NCBI RefSeq assembly: GCF_014697615.1
Contig: NZ_JACJSD010000012.1
Location: 62,001-126,000 of the forward strand
DNA: 64,000 nt
Source of the DNA: Nostoc sp. FACHB-280
GTDB taxonomy: Bacteria; Cyanobacteriota; Cyanobacteriia; Cyanobacteriales; Nostocaceae
Reading direction: 5' to 3'
The notes under the pieces are model-generated. The model had not been told where the DNA came from, did not search any database, and saw only the letters and a program-made list of their open reading frames with translations. This document shows, in pieces, positions 9,701 through 17,958 of this stretch. A program made the translations under genes and the position numbers. Positions within the stretch are counted from its first letter, which is position 1; each line of letters starts with the position of its first letter.

Positions 9701-11310
9701 TATTAATTAAAGAATTAATATCATCGGGACAACAACCGGAAAATATTGCTTACTGTTGGAGTTTAAATCAGTCTGAAAATTCTCAACCTGACAAATATTT
9801 AGAATGCAAGAGTTTACTATCTTTAACTCAAAGTATTAGTAAGCTGAAAAACCGCCTACAAATCAAGGTGATAACCAGTAACATTCTAGAGGTGAATGGG
9901 AATGAAAAAATAAACCCAGAAAAAACGCCAATCTTAGGTTTATGTCAGGTAATATCCCAAGAATACTCCAATATTAGTTGCCAGTGTATTGATATTGTTT
10001 TAAATAGCGATCGCAGCAATAATCAGATTATTCAACAACTATTAAATGAGCTAAATTCTGCATCTTTAGATCATGTAATTGCTTACCGCGATCGCCATCG
10101 TTGGGTACAAACATTTACACCAGTTCATTTAGATGCCATTGTTGACAAAAACATCCCTTTCCGCAATCGGGGTACTTACTTATTTGCAGGTGGTTTAGAT
10201 AATCTAGAATTTGTGCTGGCGAAACATTTAACAACAACTTGCCAAGCCAAGCTGATATTTATTGAAAGTTCTCAATTTCCTGAAACAGAGAAATTTTCAC
10301 AATGGCTAGAAACTCATCCGTCAGATGATACTATCAGCCAGAAAATTCAACATTTTATCGCCTTAGAAGAACTCGGTGCGGCAGTTTTATTGTTGCGTGC
10401 CGATAAAACTAATTCTGAGCAAATGCAGCAAATACTTACAGAAAATGTTGAACAAATTAATGGTGTGATTTATGCCACTGGAATTAAGCACGAACAAATA
10501 TTTGGTTCTTTGGCAGAAATTACAGCCATAGAGTTAGAAAATCTCTTAAAATCACAACATAGTCAAATTACTGTCTTAGAAAAAGTATTACAGAACTACA
10601 ATCTAGATTTTGGCTGTATTTTTTCTTCCTTAACTGCGATTTTAGGAGGATTTGGTTTATGTTTAGATGCCGCAGTTTATCAATTAATTGATAGTTGGGG
10701 CAATCGAAGTAACCAAAACAATTCTTATCCGTGGTATATTATTAACTGGGATAATATACAACTAAATCCAGCCCAAGAATCAACAATATCTGAGCAAGTT
10801 TCTGGAACAACATTAGCAATTACACCAACAGCAGCAATAGAAGTATTTCAGCGAGTTCTTGCTTGTCCGCAAGGAACTCAGATGATTATTTCTCCAGTTG
10901 ATATTAATACCAGAAAAACTCAAACAATTAACCTTGATTCTTGGCAAAATACACAATCTACTCATCAATTAGATTCATCCCCGCGATACTCTAGACCTAG
11001 CCTGAATAATTCATACATTGCGCCGACGAATGAGTTAGAAAAGCAAATTACAGAAATTTGGCAAGCGGTACTAGGAATTGCAGAAATTGGTATTTACGAT
11101 AACTTTTATGAGTTAGGAGGAGATTCGCTAATTGCAACTCAATTAGTTTCTCGTTTGCGGGCTAAGTTCCCTGTGAATTTGCCTTTGCGTGACCTGTTAT
11201 TAGAAGCAATGACTCCAGTGAAGCAGGCAGAATTTATTGAACAGTTGATGTTAGAAAAAATTGCTGAATTATCGGAGGAAGAGGTAGCTTTACTCTTAAG
11301 TAATGTCTAA
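6730..11310 (+). CDS. Type I polyketide synthase module: KS-AT-KR(degenerate)-ACP
   Basis: 1526 aa. KS: QTACSTSL with Cys187, HGTGT His323, NIGH His363, a complete triad. AT: GHSIGE with Ser635 and HAFH at 737-740, the pattern for malonyl-CoA. Residues ~1145-1330 align with a ketoreductase but the Rossmann loop reads GGLDNLE (1154-1160) instead of GGLGGIG, and the Tyr and Asn of the YxxxN motif are Asp1313 and Tyr1317. The KR is therefore expected to be inactive. ACP: GGDSL with Ser1466. No DH, ER, methyltransferase or TE is present. The module should add one malonate unit and leave a beta-keto group. It starts at ATG 6730, with an alternative ATG at 6736. The next gene starts 61 nt downstream. 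It probably receives the Gly-Ala chain from the upstream NRPS and passes it to the NRPS at 11372. Confidence 0.96.
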   Translation: MDMANNFIDSLNNQDAIAIIGMAGRFPGANKVDSFWQNLRNGVESISTFTDEELIAAGVDAKLLNNPNYVKASAILENIDLFDAAFFGFSPREAEVTDPQHRIFLEAVWSALENAGYNSEIYRDRIGLFAGVAASDYLLSNLYNNRSFLESADSYQVLIGNDKDFLPTLVSYKLNLRGPSINVQTACSTSLVAVHLACQSLLNGESDIALAGGVTIAAKPKTGYEYQPGGIKSPDGHCRAFDVNANGTVFGNGVGVVVLKRLEDAINDGDFIHAIIKGSAVNNDGSLKVGYTAPSVDGQREVILEALALAGVEAETVSYIETHGTGTALGDPIEIQALTQAFRHSTDKTGFCAIGSVKTNIGHLDTAAGVTGLIKTVLALKHQQIPASLHFQQPNPQIDFANSPFYVNTQLSEWKTNSTPRRAGVSSFGIGGTNAHIILEEAPVIPPSSSSRPWQLLLLSAKTSTALETATAQLRDYLTQNSDVPLADVAYTLQVGRQAFDYRRIMICHNHADAVKLLDNQDSQRIFNHHYQPSHCPVIFMFSGQGAQYANMGRELYELEPVYKKQVDTCAEILQPYLGLDIRSLLYPHPEATEATANQLQQTFLTQSVLFVTEYALAQLLMSWGVHPEAMIGHSIGEYVAAAIAGVFSLEDALAIVAKRGQLMQQLPPGSMLAIKLPAKDVQSLLDTSDLYRASLQIAVINSPSACVVSGISSVITALEQQLTVQAVECRRLHTSHAFHSLMMEPILPAFRETFKTVKLNPPKISFISNVTGTWITPAQATNPDYWCQHLRQTVRFSEGISQLIQQFDGVFLEVGPGRTLSTLTTQHLGKNSQQQVLSSLRHIKDQQSDICFLLQTVGRLWLAGIEIDWSGFYRHEQRHRLPLPTYPFEGKRYWINPQSSSAVVNDYKQDIADWFYIPSWQRSLLTHSSTAVEESTWLLFVDDLGVGEQIFDKLNNQGKTVFTVRQGDEFKKISTTSYQINPYSNSDYELLIKELISSGQQPENIAYCWSLNQSENSQPDKYLECKSLLSLTQSISKLKNRLQIKVITSNILEVNGNEKINPEKTPILGLCQVISQEYSNISCQCIDIVLNSDRSNNQIIQQLLNELNSASLDHVIAYRDRHRWVQTFTPVHLDAIVDKNIPFRNRGTYLFAGGLDNLEFVLAKHLTTTCQAKLIFIESSQFPETEKFSQWLETHPSDDTISQKIQHFIALEELGAAVLLLRADKTNSEQMQQILTENVEQINGVIYATGIKHEQIFGSLAEITAIELENLLKSQHSQITVLEKVLQNYNLDFGCIFSSLTAILGGFGLCLDAAVYQLIDSWGNRSNQNNSYPWYIINWDNIQLNPAQESTISEQVSGTTLAITPTAAIEVFQRVLACPQGTQMIISPVDINTRKTQTINLDSWQNTQSTHQLDSSPRYSRPSLNNSYIAPTNELEKQITEIWQAVLGIAEIGIYDNFYELGGDSLIATQLVSRLRAKFPVNLPLRDLLLEAMTPVKQAEFIEQLMLEKIAELSEEEVALLLSNV

Positions 11311-11322
11311 TTCAAGAATAAT

Positions 11323-11356
11323 TAACTGCCGATGCACGCAGATGAACGCCGATGAA
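11323..11356. repeat. Dispersed repeat (GCACGCAGATGAACGCCGATG type) before an NRPS start
   Basis: The sequence is of the common cyanobacterial intergenic type that also appears at about 32680-32720, 50448-50475 and 59685-59712. Its presence between the PKS stop (11310) and ATG 11372 argues that the open frame from 11303 to 11371 is not coding. Confidence 0.6.
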
Positions 11357-11371
11357 GGAAATTTTATAATT

Positions 11372-14300
11372 ATGGATAAACAATACTCTAATTTATCACC
11401 AGCGAAAAAAGCTCTTTTAGAAAAATGGAAGGGAGGAAAACTAAAAGCTGATGTTATTCCTAAGCGCCAAAATATTTCAAACAGTCCCTTATCTTTTTCG
11501 CAACAAAGACTATGGTTTATTGATCAGCTTTATCATGGGAGTGATTTCTACAATATCCCTCTTGCTTTTCATATCCAAGGAAATTTAAATATTCCCGCCC
11601 TTGAACAAAGTTTAAATGAGATTCTCAAGCGTCATGAAGTGTGGCGGACAAATTTTAAGGTTGTTAATGGAGAACCTGTCCAAGAAATTACGCATCAATT
11701 AAATTGGGAATTATCGCTTATTAACTGTGAACATTTATCTCGTAAAAATTGGGAATCGGAAGTTAAATTATTGGCGGCGGAATTTGCCAGAAAACCTTTT
11801 AACTTAGCGAAAGAATTGTTAGTTAGGGCGAATTTATTGCGCTTGAGTGCAGAATCACATATTTTGCTGGTGACTATGCACCACATTATTACCGATGGCT
11901 GGTCTTGCGGGGTATTTTTGCGGGAGTTATCCGCGCTGTATGGGTCTTTTTCGACAAATCAACCGCCAACTTTACCAGAACTTCCAATACAGTATGCGGA
12001 TTTTGCAATTTGGCAACGCGATCGCCTGCAAGGTGAATTACTCGCCAATCAATTACAATATTGGCAAGCACAACTCCAGGGTGAATTACCTGTATTACAA
12101 CTACCTACAGACCGTCCGCGACCTCAAATTAGTAATTTTGCTGGGGCGAAGCAATATTTTAGATTATCAAAATCTCTGACAAACGCCCTCAAACAATTAA
12201 GTCAGCAAACAGATACAACTTTATTTATGAGTTTGCTGGCGGCGTTTAATATCCTTTTATATCGCTACACAAATCAAGAAGATATCTTAATCGGTTCGCC
12301 AATTGCTAACCGCAACCATCCAGAATTAGAAGGAATGCTGGGTTTATTTGTCAATACTTTAGTATTGCGTAATAACCTCAGTGGAAATCCAAGTTTTCGG
12401 GAATTTTTACATCGAGTCAGGGAAGTAACTCTGGGTGCGTATGCTCATCAAGATTTACCATTTGAGATGCTTGTCGAACAATTGCAACCCGAACGAGATT
12501 TAAGCCGAAATCCTCTTTATGAAGTCATGTTTGTGTTGCAAAATACGCCTAGCACTGTGGAGGAAGTAGCGGGGTTAACTTTGCAAACTTTAGAGTTTGA
12601 TAGCGGGACATCTCAATTAGATATCTTTCTTTCTATGTCTGAATTTGAAACAGGATTGACAGGCTTTCTGGAATACAACACCGACATTTTTGATGCGTCA
12701 ACCATTACGCAATTTATCAATCATTTTCAAACTTTATTAACAAATATAATTGCTAATCCAGAACAGCGCCTGAGTGAATTGTCGCTGTTAACAACTTCAG
12801 AGCAAGAACAACTATTATATAAGTTTAATCAAACTCATACAGATTATCCCCAAACTGCATCTCTACATCAATTATTTGAGCAGCAAGTTGAACTCACACC
12901 AGATTCCATCGCCTTAATTAGCGAGTTTGAACAAATTACTTATCGTCAACTAAACCAAAGAGTTAATCAGCTTGGGCATTTTTTACAAAAACAAGGTGTA
13001 ACACCCGCAACTTTGGTGGCTCTATGTTTAGAACGCGATATAGATATGGTAGTGGGGATTTTAGCTATTCTCAAAGCTGGTGGTACATACATTCCCCTCG
13101 ATCCGAGTTATCCAGTAGAGCGTTTAAATTTTATGCTCTCTGATTCCCAAGCAGAACTGTTAATTACCAAGCAAGTAATATTAGAAAAACTATCATTATC
13201 TGCGGCTCAAATTATTTGCTTAGATACTCACCAAGAAGAACTGGCGCAAGAAAGTACAGAAAATCCGATTCACATTTATTCATCGGATGATATCGCTTAT
13301 ATTATCTACACTTCTGGTTCTACTGGTAAACCTAAAGGTGTTCTTGGTACTCATCGCGGTACAGTCAACGGCTTACACTGGTTATGGAAAACCTATCCTT
13401 TTAAGCCAGGAGAAGTTTGTTGTCAAAAAACAGCTATTAGTTTTGTTGATTCTGTCTGGGAAATTTTTGCGCCTTTACTACAAGGAATCCCCACGGTAAT
13501 TATCAGCAATACAACTTTAATTGACCCACAATTATTTATCGAGTCTCTAGCACATCACAAAGTTAGTCGAATTATCCTTGTACCTTCATTACTCCGGTTA
13601 ATTCTAGATAATTATAGCCATCTGATTCATAAATTATCACACCTCAAATTCTGGATAACGAGTGGAGAAGCATTATCGGTTAAACTGGTGCAGAGTTTCC
13701 GTGAATTAATGCCATTTGCCAAGTTAATTAACCTTTATGGCTCATCAGAAGTTTCGGCAAATGCAACTTACTACGATACTAGTTTATTACCTATTCAAGC
13801 CCAGAATGTACCTATCGGTCGTCCAATTGATAACACCCAAACTTATGTTTTAAATAGTGATTTGCAACCAACACCGATAGGAGTAGTGGGAGAACTGTAT
13901 ATTAGTGGTGATGGGTTGGCGAAGGGATATTTATATCGTCCAGATTTAACCAAAGAAAGATTTATTGATCATCCTTGGATGACTGGAGATAAACTGTATA
14001 GAACAGGCGATTTAGTTAAATATTTACCCGATGGCAATTTGGAATATTTAGGCCGCCGTGATGAACAGGTAAAAATCAGAGGTTTCCGGGTAGAATTAGG
14101 AGAAATAGCAAGTGCGATCGCTCAACATCCAGATGTCCAAGAAGCAGTTGTAATTACTAGCAATAATCATCTCGAAAATCCCCGTTTGCTTGCCTATATC
14201 GTTACCGATAAGTCAGATATAATTCCCGACTTATCATACTATTTGCAACATAAATTACCTAATTATATGTTGCCTTCAGCTTTTATTTTACTGGATGCTC

Positions 14301-15478
14301 TGCCACTTACACCTAATGGTAAAGTCAACAAAGCTGCCTTACCTCAAACTGAAATTATCCAGCAAAATTCCCAGATATCAAAAATTGCTGCCCGAAATTT
14401 CAACGAATTAGCTTTAGTTAAAATTTGGGAAAATATCTTAAACACTCATCCTATCGGCATCAAAGATAACTTTTTTGAATTAGGCGGACACTCCTTTTTA
14501 GCTGTACGGGTGATGGCGCAAATTTATGATAAATTTGGTCACAACCTTCCTTTATCGACTTTATTTGAAAACCCAACAATTGAAGAACTAGCCGAAATTG
14601 TTAGTCAACCATTGCGAGAAACTTCTAATTCTCCTTTGGTAGCCATTAACTCAACTGGTAATCGGCTACCTTTCTTCTGTATACATGGTGCTGGCGGTAA
14701 CATTAGCCCCTATTTTAAATTATCAAGAATCTTGGGCGAGGACTATCCATTTTATGGATTAGAATATCAGCCAGACCCCGAACAACCTGATATAATTTCC
14801 GTAGAAAAACTAGCAACTCGCTACCTCAAAGAAATTCGCCAACTTCAACCCAATGGCCCCTATCTTTTAGGCGGACATTGTTACGGTGGAATACTGGCTT
14901 TTGAAATAGCCCAGCAACTACAAAAACAAGGTCAAAAAGTAGGCTTGGTGGCAATTATTGATGCTATTTTACCAGAAACAACTATTGTTACAAGTCCTGA
15001 TGATGATGCCAAGTTTTTGCTGCGGTTGGCGGAAGAAACAAAAATTTGGAATGACATAAATTTATCGCTATCTTTTGAAGAAATGCGAGATTTATCACTC
15101 CATGAGCAATTTAATTTAATTAATCAAAAAGCCAACTTTATTTTCTCTGAAGCTGAGATTCAAGATTTTCTACATCATTACAAAGTTTTCAAGGCTAATG
15201 TCCAAGCGATGCGAAATTATGTACCGCAAGTTTATCCTGATGCCTTAACTATTTTGCGAGCCGAAGAAGAAATTGTTCATGATTTTGATAATCCTGAATG
15301 GACTACTAATGATCCCTTTTTAGGTTGGGGTAAATATGGTAGTGCATCTACACAAGTGATTGAAATTCCTGGCAATCATTTCTCAATTTTACTGGAACCT
15401 CATATTCATGAATTAGCCAAACAATTAAAAATTTGTATTGATGATGCTGTTTGTAATTTCACTATCTCAAAGGAGTAA
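11372..15478 (+). CDS. NRPS terminal module: C-A-PCP-TE, beta-alanine-like A domain
   Basis: 1368 aa from ATG 11372. An ATG at 11303 would read through a repeat, so the internal start was chosen. Domains: C with HHIITDGWS (~res 170-180), A with YTSGSTGKPKG, PCP with ELGGHSF, and a C-terminal thioesterase. The A-domain specificity positions read VDWLISLANK. Loss of Asp235 with Asp shifted to 236 is seen in beta-amino-acid A domains, and the code closely resembles the published beta-alanine code VDWVISLADK. The TE motif is GHCYGG, so the nucleophile is Cys1170 instead of Ser; a later GNHF supplies the His. The C domain should join a PKS-derived beta-ketoacyl chain to the beta-amino acid, and the TE then releases it by hydrolysis or cyclisation. 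The substrate call is an inference supported by the decarboxylase gene at 4832. Confidence 0.96.
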   Translation: MDKQYSNLSPAKKALLEKWKGGKLKADVIPKRQNISNSPLSFSQQRLWFIDQLYHGSDFYNIPLAFHIQGNLNIPALEQSLNEILKRHEVWRTNFKVVNGEPVQEITHQLNWELSLINCEHLSRKNWESEVKLLAAEFARKPFNLAKELLVRANLLRLSAESHILLVTMHHIITDGWSCGVFLRELSALYGSFSTNQPPTLPELPIQYADFAIWQRDRLQGELLANQLQYWQAQLQGELPVLQLPTDRPRPQISNFAGAKQYFRLSKSLTNALKQLSQQTDTTLFMSLLAAFNILLYRYTNQEDILIGSPIANRNHPELEGMLGLFVNTLVLRNNLSGNPSFREFLHRVREVTLGAYAHQDLPFEMLVEQLQPERDLSRNPLYEVMFVLQNTPSTVEEVAGLTLQTLEFDSGTSQLDIFLSMSEFETGLTGFLEYNTDIFDASTITQFINHFQTLLTNIIANPEQRLSELSLLTTSEQEQLLYKFNQTHTDYPQTASLHQLFEQQVELTPDSIALISEFEQITYRQLNQRVNQLGHFLQKQGVTPATLVALCLERDIDMVVGILAILKAGGTYIPLDPSYPVERLNFMLSDSQAELLITKQVILEKLSLSAAQIICLDTHQEELAQESTENPIHIYSSDDIAYIIYTSGSTGKPKGVLGTHRGTVNGLHWLWKTYPFKPGEVCCQKTAISFVDSVWEIFAPLLQGIPTVIISNTTLIDPQLFIESLAHHKVSRIILVPSLLRLILDNYSHLIHKLSHLKFWITSGEALSVKLVQSFRELMPFAKLINLYGSSEVSANATYYDTSLLPIQAQNVPIGRPIDNTQTYVLNSDLQPTPIGVVGELYISGDGLAKGYLYRPDLTKERFIDHPWMTGDKLYRTGDLVKYLPDGNLEYLGRRDEQVKIRGFRVELGEIASAIAQHPDVQEAVVITSNNHLENPRLLAYIVTDKSDIIPDLSYYLQHKLPNYMLPSAFILLDALPLTPNGKVNKAALPQTEIIQQNSQISKIAARNFNELALVKIWENILNTHPIGIKDNFFELGGHSFLAVRVMAQIYDKFGHNLPLSTLFENPTIEELAEIVSQPLRETSNSPLVAINSTGNRLPFFCIHGAGGNISPYFKLSRILGEDYPFYGLEYQPDPEQPDIISVEKLATRYLKEIRQLQPNGPYLLGGHCYGGILAFEIAQQLQKQGQKVGLVAIIDAILPETTIVTSPDDDAKFLLRLAEETKIWNDINLSLSFEEMRDLSLHEQFNLINQKANFIFSEAEIQDFLHHYKVFKANVQAMRNYVPQVYPDALTILRAEEEIVHDFDNPEWTTNDPFLGWGKYGSASTQVIEIPGNHFSILLEPHIHELAKQLKICIDDAVCNFTISKE

Positions 15479-15487
15479 AAGAGGCTG

Positions 15488-16867
15488 ATGAAACTACCCC
15501 CTGGGCCAAAAACTCCTGCTTGGTTGCTGGCTTTGCAATTCGAGGCTGATTTCTTTGGCTATATGGATACTATTGCTCAACGTTATGGTGACATTGTGAC
15601 TGTAATGTTTGATTCAACACCGACAATTTATGTGAGTAATCCTTCTGGGATCAAGGAGATTTTTACCCACACTAAAGAAGTTGTAGCGAAGGGAGAATTA
15701 AACCAAAATTTTGCTTTATTAACAGGAGAACAAGGAGTTTTACAAATAGATGGATTACGTCATAAAAATCGACGCAAGCTGTTAATGTCGGCTTTTCATG
15801 GTGAACGGATGCAAACCTGTGGGAAACGCATCTGCGAACTAACAGCAAGAATCATGAATCAACAAACCATTGGTAAACCTTTTCTGGCTTACTCAGCTTT
15901 AGAAGAAATTACTTTGGCGGTAGGTATAGAAGTGGTGATGGGATTGCGTGAAGGAGAACGCTATGAAAGAGTAAAACATTTATTCGCTACTGTTTTTAAA
16001 CATGAACTCTCGCCATTGATACAACTGCTAACAAAACTACCCTTTTGGGGATGGGATTTAGGGAGGTGGAGTCCCCAAGGAAATTTGCTTTCCCTGCGAG
16101 AAGAAATGTTTCAAGTGTTGTCGGATGAAGTGCAAGCACGCCGCCAGCAAGCAGATTTATCGCGCACAGATATTCTCTCAGATTTAGTATTAGCGAGTGA
16201 TGAGATGGGGGAAGCGATCGCAGATGAAGAAATCAGAGACTTATTAATTTCACCTATCGGGGCGGCGCAAGGTGCTTCAGCCACAGCGATCGCTTGGGCT
16301 TTGTACTGGATTCACCGTTTACCTGATGTGTGCGATCGCCTGCGGGAAGAACTTACCAGCCTTGGCGAAAACCCAGATATCACCAGCATCTTAGCCTTAC
16401 CTTATCTCAACGCTGTGTGTAACGAGGTTTTACGCATTTACCCAACTCAACTGTTTGCATTTCCCCGAATTGTAGAATCTCCAGTGGAAATTATGGGCTA
16501 TCAATTAAGTCCAGGAACTATATTAATTGCCAACATTTATTCTACACATCAGCGCGAAGATTTATACCCAGAACCAAAACAATTCAAACCAGAAAGATTT
16601 CTAGAAAAACAATTTTCTACCTACGAATTTTTACCCTTTGGCGGTGGTTCTCGTGTTTGTATTGGTGGCACATTTGCTTTATTTGAAATGAAATTAGTAT
16701 TAGCCACAATTCTTGCCCACTATCAATTAAAGCTCGTGAGTCAACAACCAGAAAAGCCAAAATTTGATGGTCTTCTTTGTTACCCTTCTAGTGGCGTTAA
16801 GATGGTTGTATCTGCTCAAAATCAACATCAGCGATCGTCGGTATCTCTTGTTTCTGGCAGGTTTTAG
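15488..16867 (+). CDS. Cytochrome P450 with atypical I-helix
   Basis: 459 aa. Heme loop FGGGSRVCIG with Cys391 as thiolate ligand; ExxR at Glu313-Arg316. The I-helix, usually AGHETT, reads AAQGAS (259-264), so both the acidic residue and the conserved Thr used for dioxygen protonation are missing, while the following ATAIAWALYW is normal. No membrane anchor is evident. The start lies 9 nt after the NRPS stop, with AGGAG overlapping that stop, so it is translationally linked to the megasynthase. Likely role: tailoring oxidation of the peptide/polyketide, or an unusual peroxygenase, isomerase or dehydration reaction given the I-helix. Possible redox partner: the [2Fe-2S] protein at 17951. Confidence 0.95.
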   Translation: MKLPPGPKTPAWLLALQFEADFFGYMDTIAQRYGDIVTVMFDSTPTIYVSNPSGIKEIFTHTKEVVAKGELNQNFALLTGEQGVLQIDGLRHKNRRKLLMSAFHGERMQTCGKRICELTARIMNQQTIGKPFLAYSALEEITLAVGIEVVMGLREGERYERVKHLFATVFKHELSPLIQLLTKLPFWGWDLGRWSPQGNLLSLREEMFQVLSDEVQARRQQADLSRTDILSDLVLASDEMGEAIADEEIRDLLISPIGAAQGASATAIAWALYWIHRLPDVCDRLREELTSLGENPDITSILALPYLNAVCNEVLRIYPTQLFAFPRIVESPVEIMGYQLSPGTILIANIYSTHQREDLYPEPKQFKPERFLEKQFSTYEFLPFGGGSRVCIGGTFALFEMKLVLATILAHYQLKLVSQQPEKPKFDGLLCYPSSGVKMVVSAQNQHQRSSVSLVSGRF

Positions 16868-16938
16868 GAATTATGCAGAAAAGAGAGACAAGGGGGACAA
16901 GGTAGACAAGGGAGAAAGATGGTTGTAAATCATTTAAT

Positions 16939-17010
16939 AGGACTTACGTAATAACTCTCTTAAACTCCTATCTCTTCTTCGCGCCCTTTGCGTCCTTTGC
17001 GGTTCGTTTT
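16939..17010. repeat. Dispersed repeat, (G)GACTTACG...GCGGTTCG family
   Basis: It runs from AGGACTTACGTA through TAACTCTCTTAAACTC to CGTCCTTTGCGGTTCG. Near-copies: 45686-45750 and (inverted) 51301-51393. This copy lacks the ~26-bp palindromic insert present at 51321-51349. A GACAAGGG-type tandem tract precedes it at ~16890-16915. Confidence 0.65.
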
Positions 17011-17076
17011 ATCATACTTATTATTTATACCGTGATTTGGAAATCAAAAATATATTTTATCTGGGAGTAATTAAAG

Positions 17077-17958
17077 ATGAATCAAAGTAATAAAGGCGCA
17101 GTTGTCATCACAGGAACATCAACAGGTCTTGGTCGAGCCACCGCACTTTTCCTAGACAAAAAAGGATATCAAGTTTTTGCCGGAGTCCGTACCGAAAAAG
17201 ATGCTGAGTCACTCAAACAAGCTGCGTCTGGTAACTTAATACCAATCATTTTGGACATCACCAAACCAGAACAAATTAAATCAGCTTTGGATTTTGTTTC
17301 ATTAGCAGTTGGCGAACAAGGATTATTTGCTTTAATTAATAATGCTGTTGTCGCTGCTAATGGAGCAATTGAATGTACAACTATCGAAGATATTAGATTA
17401 AACTTTGAAGTCAATGTGATTGGTCAAATCGCCGTGACTCAAGCATTTTTACCAATGCTACGCAAAGCCAAGGGCAGAATCATCAATATTAGTGGTGTTT
17501 GTGGCAGAGTCGCTGTACCATATTTTGGAATTTTATCCGCAACAAAAGCCGCCTTGGAATCACTGACAGATTGTTTAAGAATGGAGTTAAAATCTAGCGG
17601 TGTTGAGGTGCTTTCGATATTGCCAGCCGATGCCTTAATAACCCCAGAACAAGCGGATAAACAAGAACTAAATTACCAGAAAACCTTGGCTAACATTTCC
17701 CCAGAACATCAAGCTTTATATGGCAAAAACCATAAAATTCATATAGACAATGTTATCAAGCATAATCGGGAAGTTGGCTCACCCCTGGAGATTGTAACCG
17801 AGGTAATTTTAGAAGCTTTAGAAGCGAAAAAGCCAAAAAGACAATATTTCCCCACTAAATATCCTTGGTCATTAAGACTATTTGCAGTATACAAAAGACT
17901 GCTACCATATCAATATTTTCATGATCAAGTCTACTTTAAGAGCTTTAACTATGATTAA
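17077..17958 (+). CDS. SDR-family protein with degenerate catalytic residues
   Basis: 293 aa, classical short-chain dehydrogenase fold with an intact N-terminal cofactor loop TGTSTGLG (res 13-20). The active site is altered: the NNAG motif is NNAV, the catalytic Ser position in the NISS motif is Gly140 (NISGVCG), and the YxxxK motif is L153-S-A-T-K157, so Tyr is Leu. The frame is intact and codon use matches the neighbours, so this is a conserved-looking but probably non-reducing protein, not an obvious pseudogene. ATG 17077 follows GGGAG by about 10 nt. The last 8 nt overlap the next gene (ATG at 17951), so the two are translationally coupled. Possible roles: NAD(P)-binding scaffold, or an altered catalyst acting on the cluster product. 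Confidence 0.9.
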   Translation: MNQSNKGAVVITGTSTGLGRATALFLDKKGYQVFAGVRTEKDAESLKQAASGNLIPIILDITKPEQIKSALDFVSLAVGEQGLFALINNAVVAANGAIECTTIEDIRLNFEVNVIGQIAVTQAFLPMLRKAKGRIINISGVCGRVAVPYFGILSATKAALESLTDCLRMELKSSGVEVLSILPADALITPEQADKQELNYQKTLANISPEHQALYGKNHKIHIDNVIKHNREVGSPLEIVTEVILEALEAKKPKRQYFPTKYPWSLRLFAVYKRLLPYQYFHDQVYFKSFNYD

